From NCBI RefSeq assembly GCF_000525855.1, contig NZ_AODE01000029.1:21630-85629 (forward strand): DNA of 64,000 nucleotides, written 5' to 3'. The notes under the pieces were generated by a model. It did not search any database. It saw nothing but the letters and a program-made list of their open reading frames with translations, and had not been told where the DNA came from. Shown piece by piece: positions 63,613-64,000 of the stretch; within the stretch, counting starts at the first letter, position 1, and each line of letters starts with the position of its first letter. The position numbers were made by a program, and so were the translations under genes. This stretch comes from Listeria cornellensis FSL F6-0969 (lineage in GTDB: Bacteria > Bacillota > Bacilli > Lactobacillales > Listeriaceae).

Positions 63613-64000
63613 TTATTTCGGAATAACCGTAAACACTTGACGACTGCGTATCTGATCGTCTTTATCAAAGCCAACCAGTTCATATACTTGCGTCGCACTG
63701 CTCACGGACTTCACATGAAGCGGAAGATATATTTGGAAACCATCGCCCGTGTAACCCGCATTCCGCGTCGTTTTTTCGCCATTAATGAATAGGAAGATTT
63801 TCACGATATCTTTCCCATGACTCCCCGTCAGATAGTTCGGGCTTCCTAATATATAGGTCGCTGTCGCAAGCCTCAGGTGGTAATCCACAATCGGCACCAC
63901 GCGGCGTGCTAGCTCCACATAATTACTATTCACGCCCACGATTTCCAGCAACACCCGGTCGTTCTTAATCACATCTGGCACCAAACCTGAAAATGTAAAC
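63613..64000 (-). CDS. Ig-like repeat surface protein, C-terminal part (partial)
   Basis: The frame stays open to the right edge (about 129 residues seen). The segment TATYILGSPNYLTGSHGKDIVKIFLFINGEKTTRNAGYTGDGFQIYLPL followed by SSATQVYELVGFDKDDQIRSRQVFTV matches the modular bacterial Ig-like domain repeated in many Listeria secreted proteins (Y-x-LG, ITGTYTGD, VNG, GxFTYY, VEIxGxDxxG pattern). No LPXTG at the C-terminus, so it is probably secreted and not sortase-anchored. Upstream domains lie outside the window. Confidence 0.75.
   Translation of the reverse strand, partial: FTFSGLVPDVIKNDRVLLEIVGVNSNYVELARRVVPIVDYHLRLATATYILGSPNYLTGSHGKDIVKIFLFINGEKTTRNAGYTGDGFQIYLPLHVKSVSSATQVYELVGFDKDDQIRSRQVFTVIPK

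Noticed and set aside
1..64000. CRISPR array, rRNA or tRNA genes
   Set aside because: I saw no regularly spaced direct repeats and no rRNA or tRNA sequence on either strand.

Overview
The window reads as chromosome of a Listeria-like member of the Listeriaceae, probably not L. monocytogenes itself. Gram-positive features are everywhere: AGGAGG ribosome sites, LPXTG sorting signals, lipoboxes, a CtsR-controlled clpE, a cre site, and many bidirectional A/T-flanked hairpin terminators. Gene order matches remembered L. monocytogenes blocks: lipoate ligase next to an hflX-like gene (lmo0762-0764 area); prfC, two TerC genes and a Trk/Ktr-type transporter (lmo0988-0993); ilvE, MFS pump, M42 peptidase and glutathione peroxidase (lmo0978-0983); U32 peptidases, lemA, htpX, yjbH, CYTH, TPR, relQ, nadK, rluD and fabI (lmo0960-0970). 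These locus comparisons are from memory, not from a search.

Layout. 1-8.6 kb: serine hydrolase (cut by the left edge), ROK kinase, CbiX-like chelatase, lipid kinase, hydrolase, polysaccharide deacetylase, GntR regulator and small membrane/lipoproteins. 8.6-12.3 kb: lipoate ligase, phosphoesterase and hflX, which has a 400-nt leader with its own promoter, a 16-codon leader ORF containing an RLR motif, and an intrinsic terminator. 12.3-21.4 kb: an mhq-like cluster (two ring-cleaving dioxygenases, an esterase, a flavin reductase), an SGNH hydrolase/ABC exporter operon, small proteins and an FMN adenylyltransferase-like protein. 21.6-33.8 kb: DsbA-like oxidoreductase, Ogt, VanZ proteins, a cation block with a manganese (yybP-ykoY) riboswitch, an FMN-binding-like lipoprotein, a LysM/LPXTG adhesin and prfC. 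33.9-42.3 kb: an anchored pullulanase under a cre site, an AT-rich pair (secreted Cys-rich protein plus membrane-anchored subtilase), and flotillin/NfeD. 42.4-51.4 kb: redox and amino-acid genes, an Fst-like type I toxin locus, and clpE with two CtsR boxes. 51.4-64 kb: fabI to yjbH, a candidate C-rich small RNA, a Fur-box P1B-4 ATPase (FrvA/PfeT type), htpX/lemA, a U32 peptidase pair, a group II intron-like remnant, and an Ig-like surface protein cut by the right edge.

A notable property of this sequence is its many single-base frameshifts. About a dozen genes are each repaired by removing one base from an A/T run of 6-9, and three more by adding one base. I annotate these as single genes with the break noted. 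A sequencing or assembly artefact is the simplest explanation; real slippage or decay cannot be excluded from the sequence alone.

The observations most worth following are the hflX leader (likely antibiotic-sensing attenuation), the secreted Cys-rich protein/subtilase pair (possible undescribed maturation or toxin system), the C-rich sRNA beside yjbH, and the Fst-like toxin/antisense locus.
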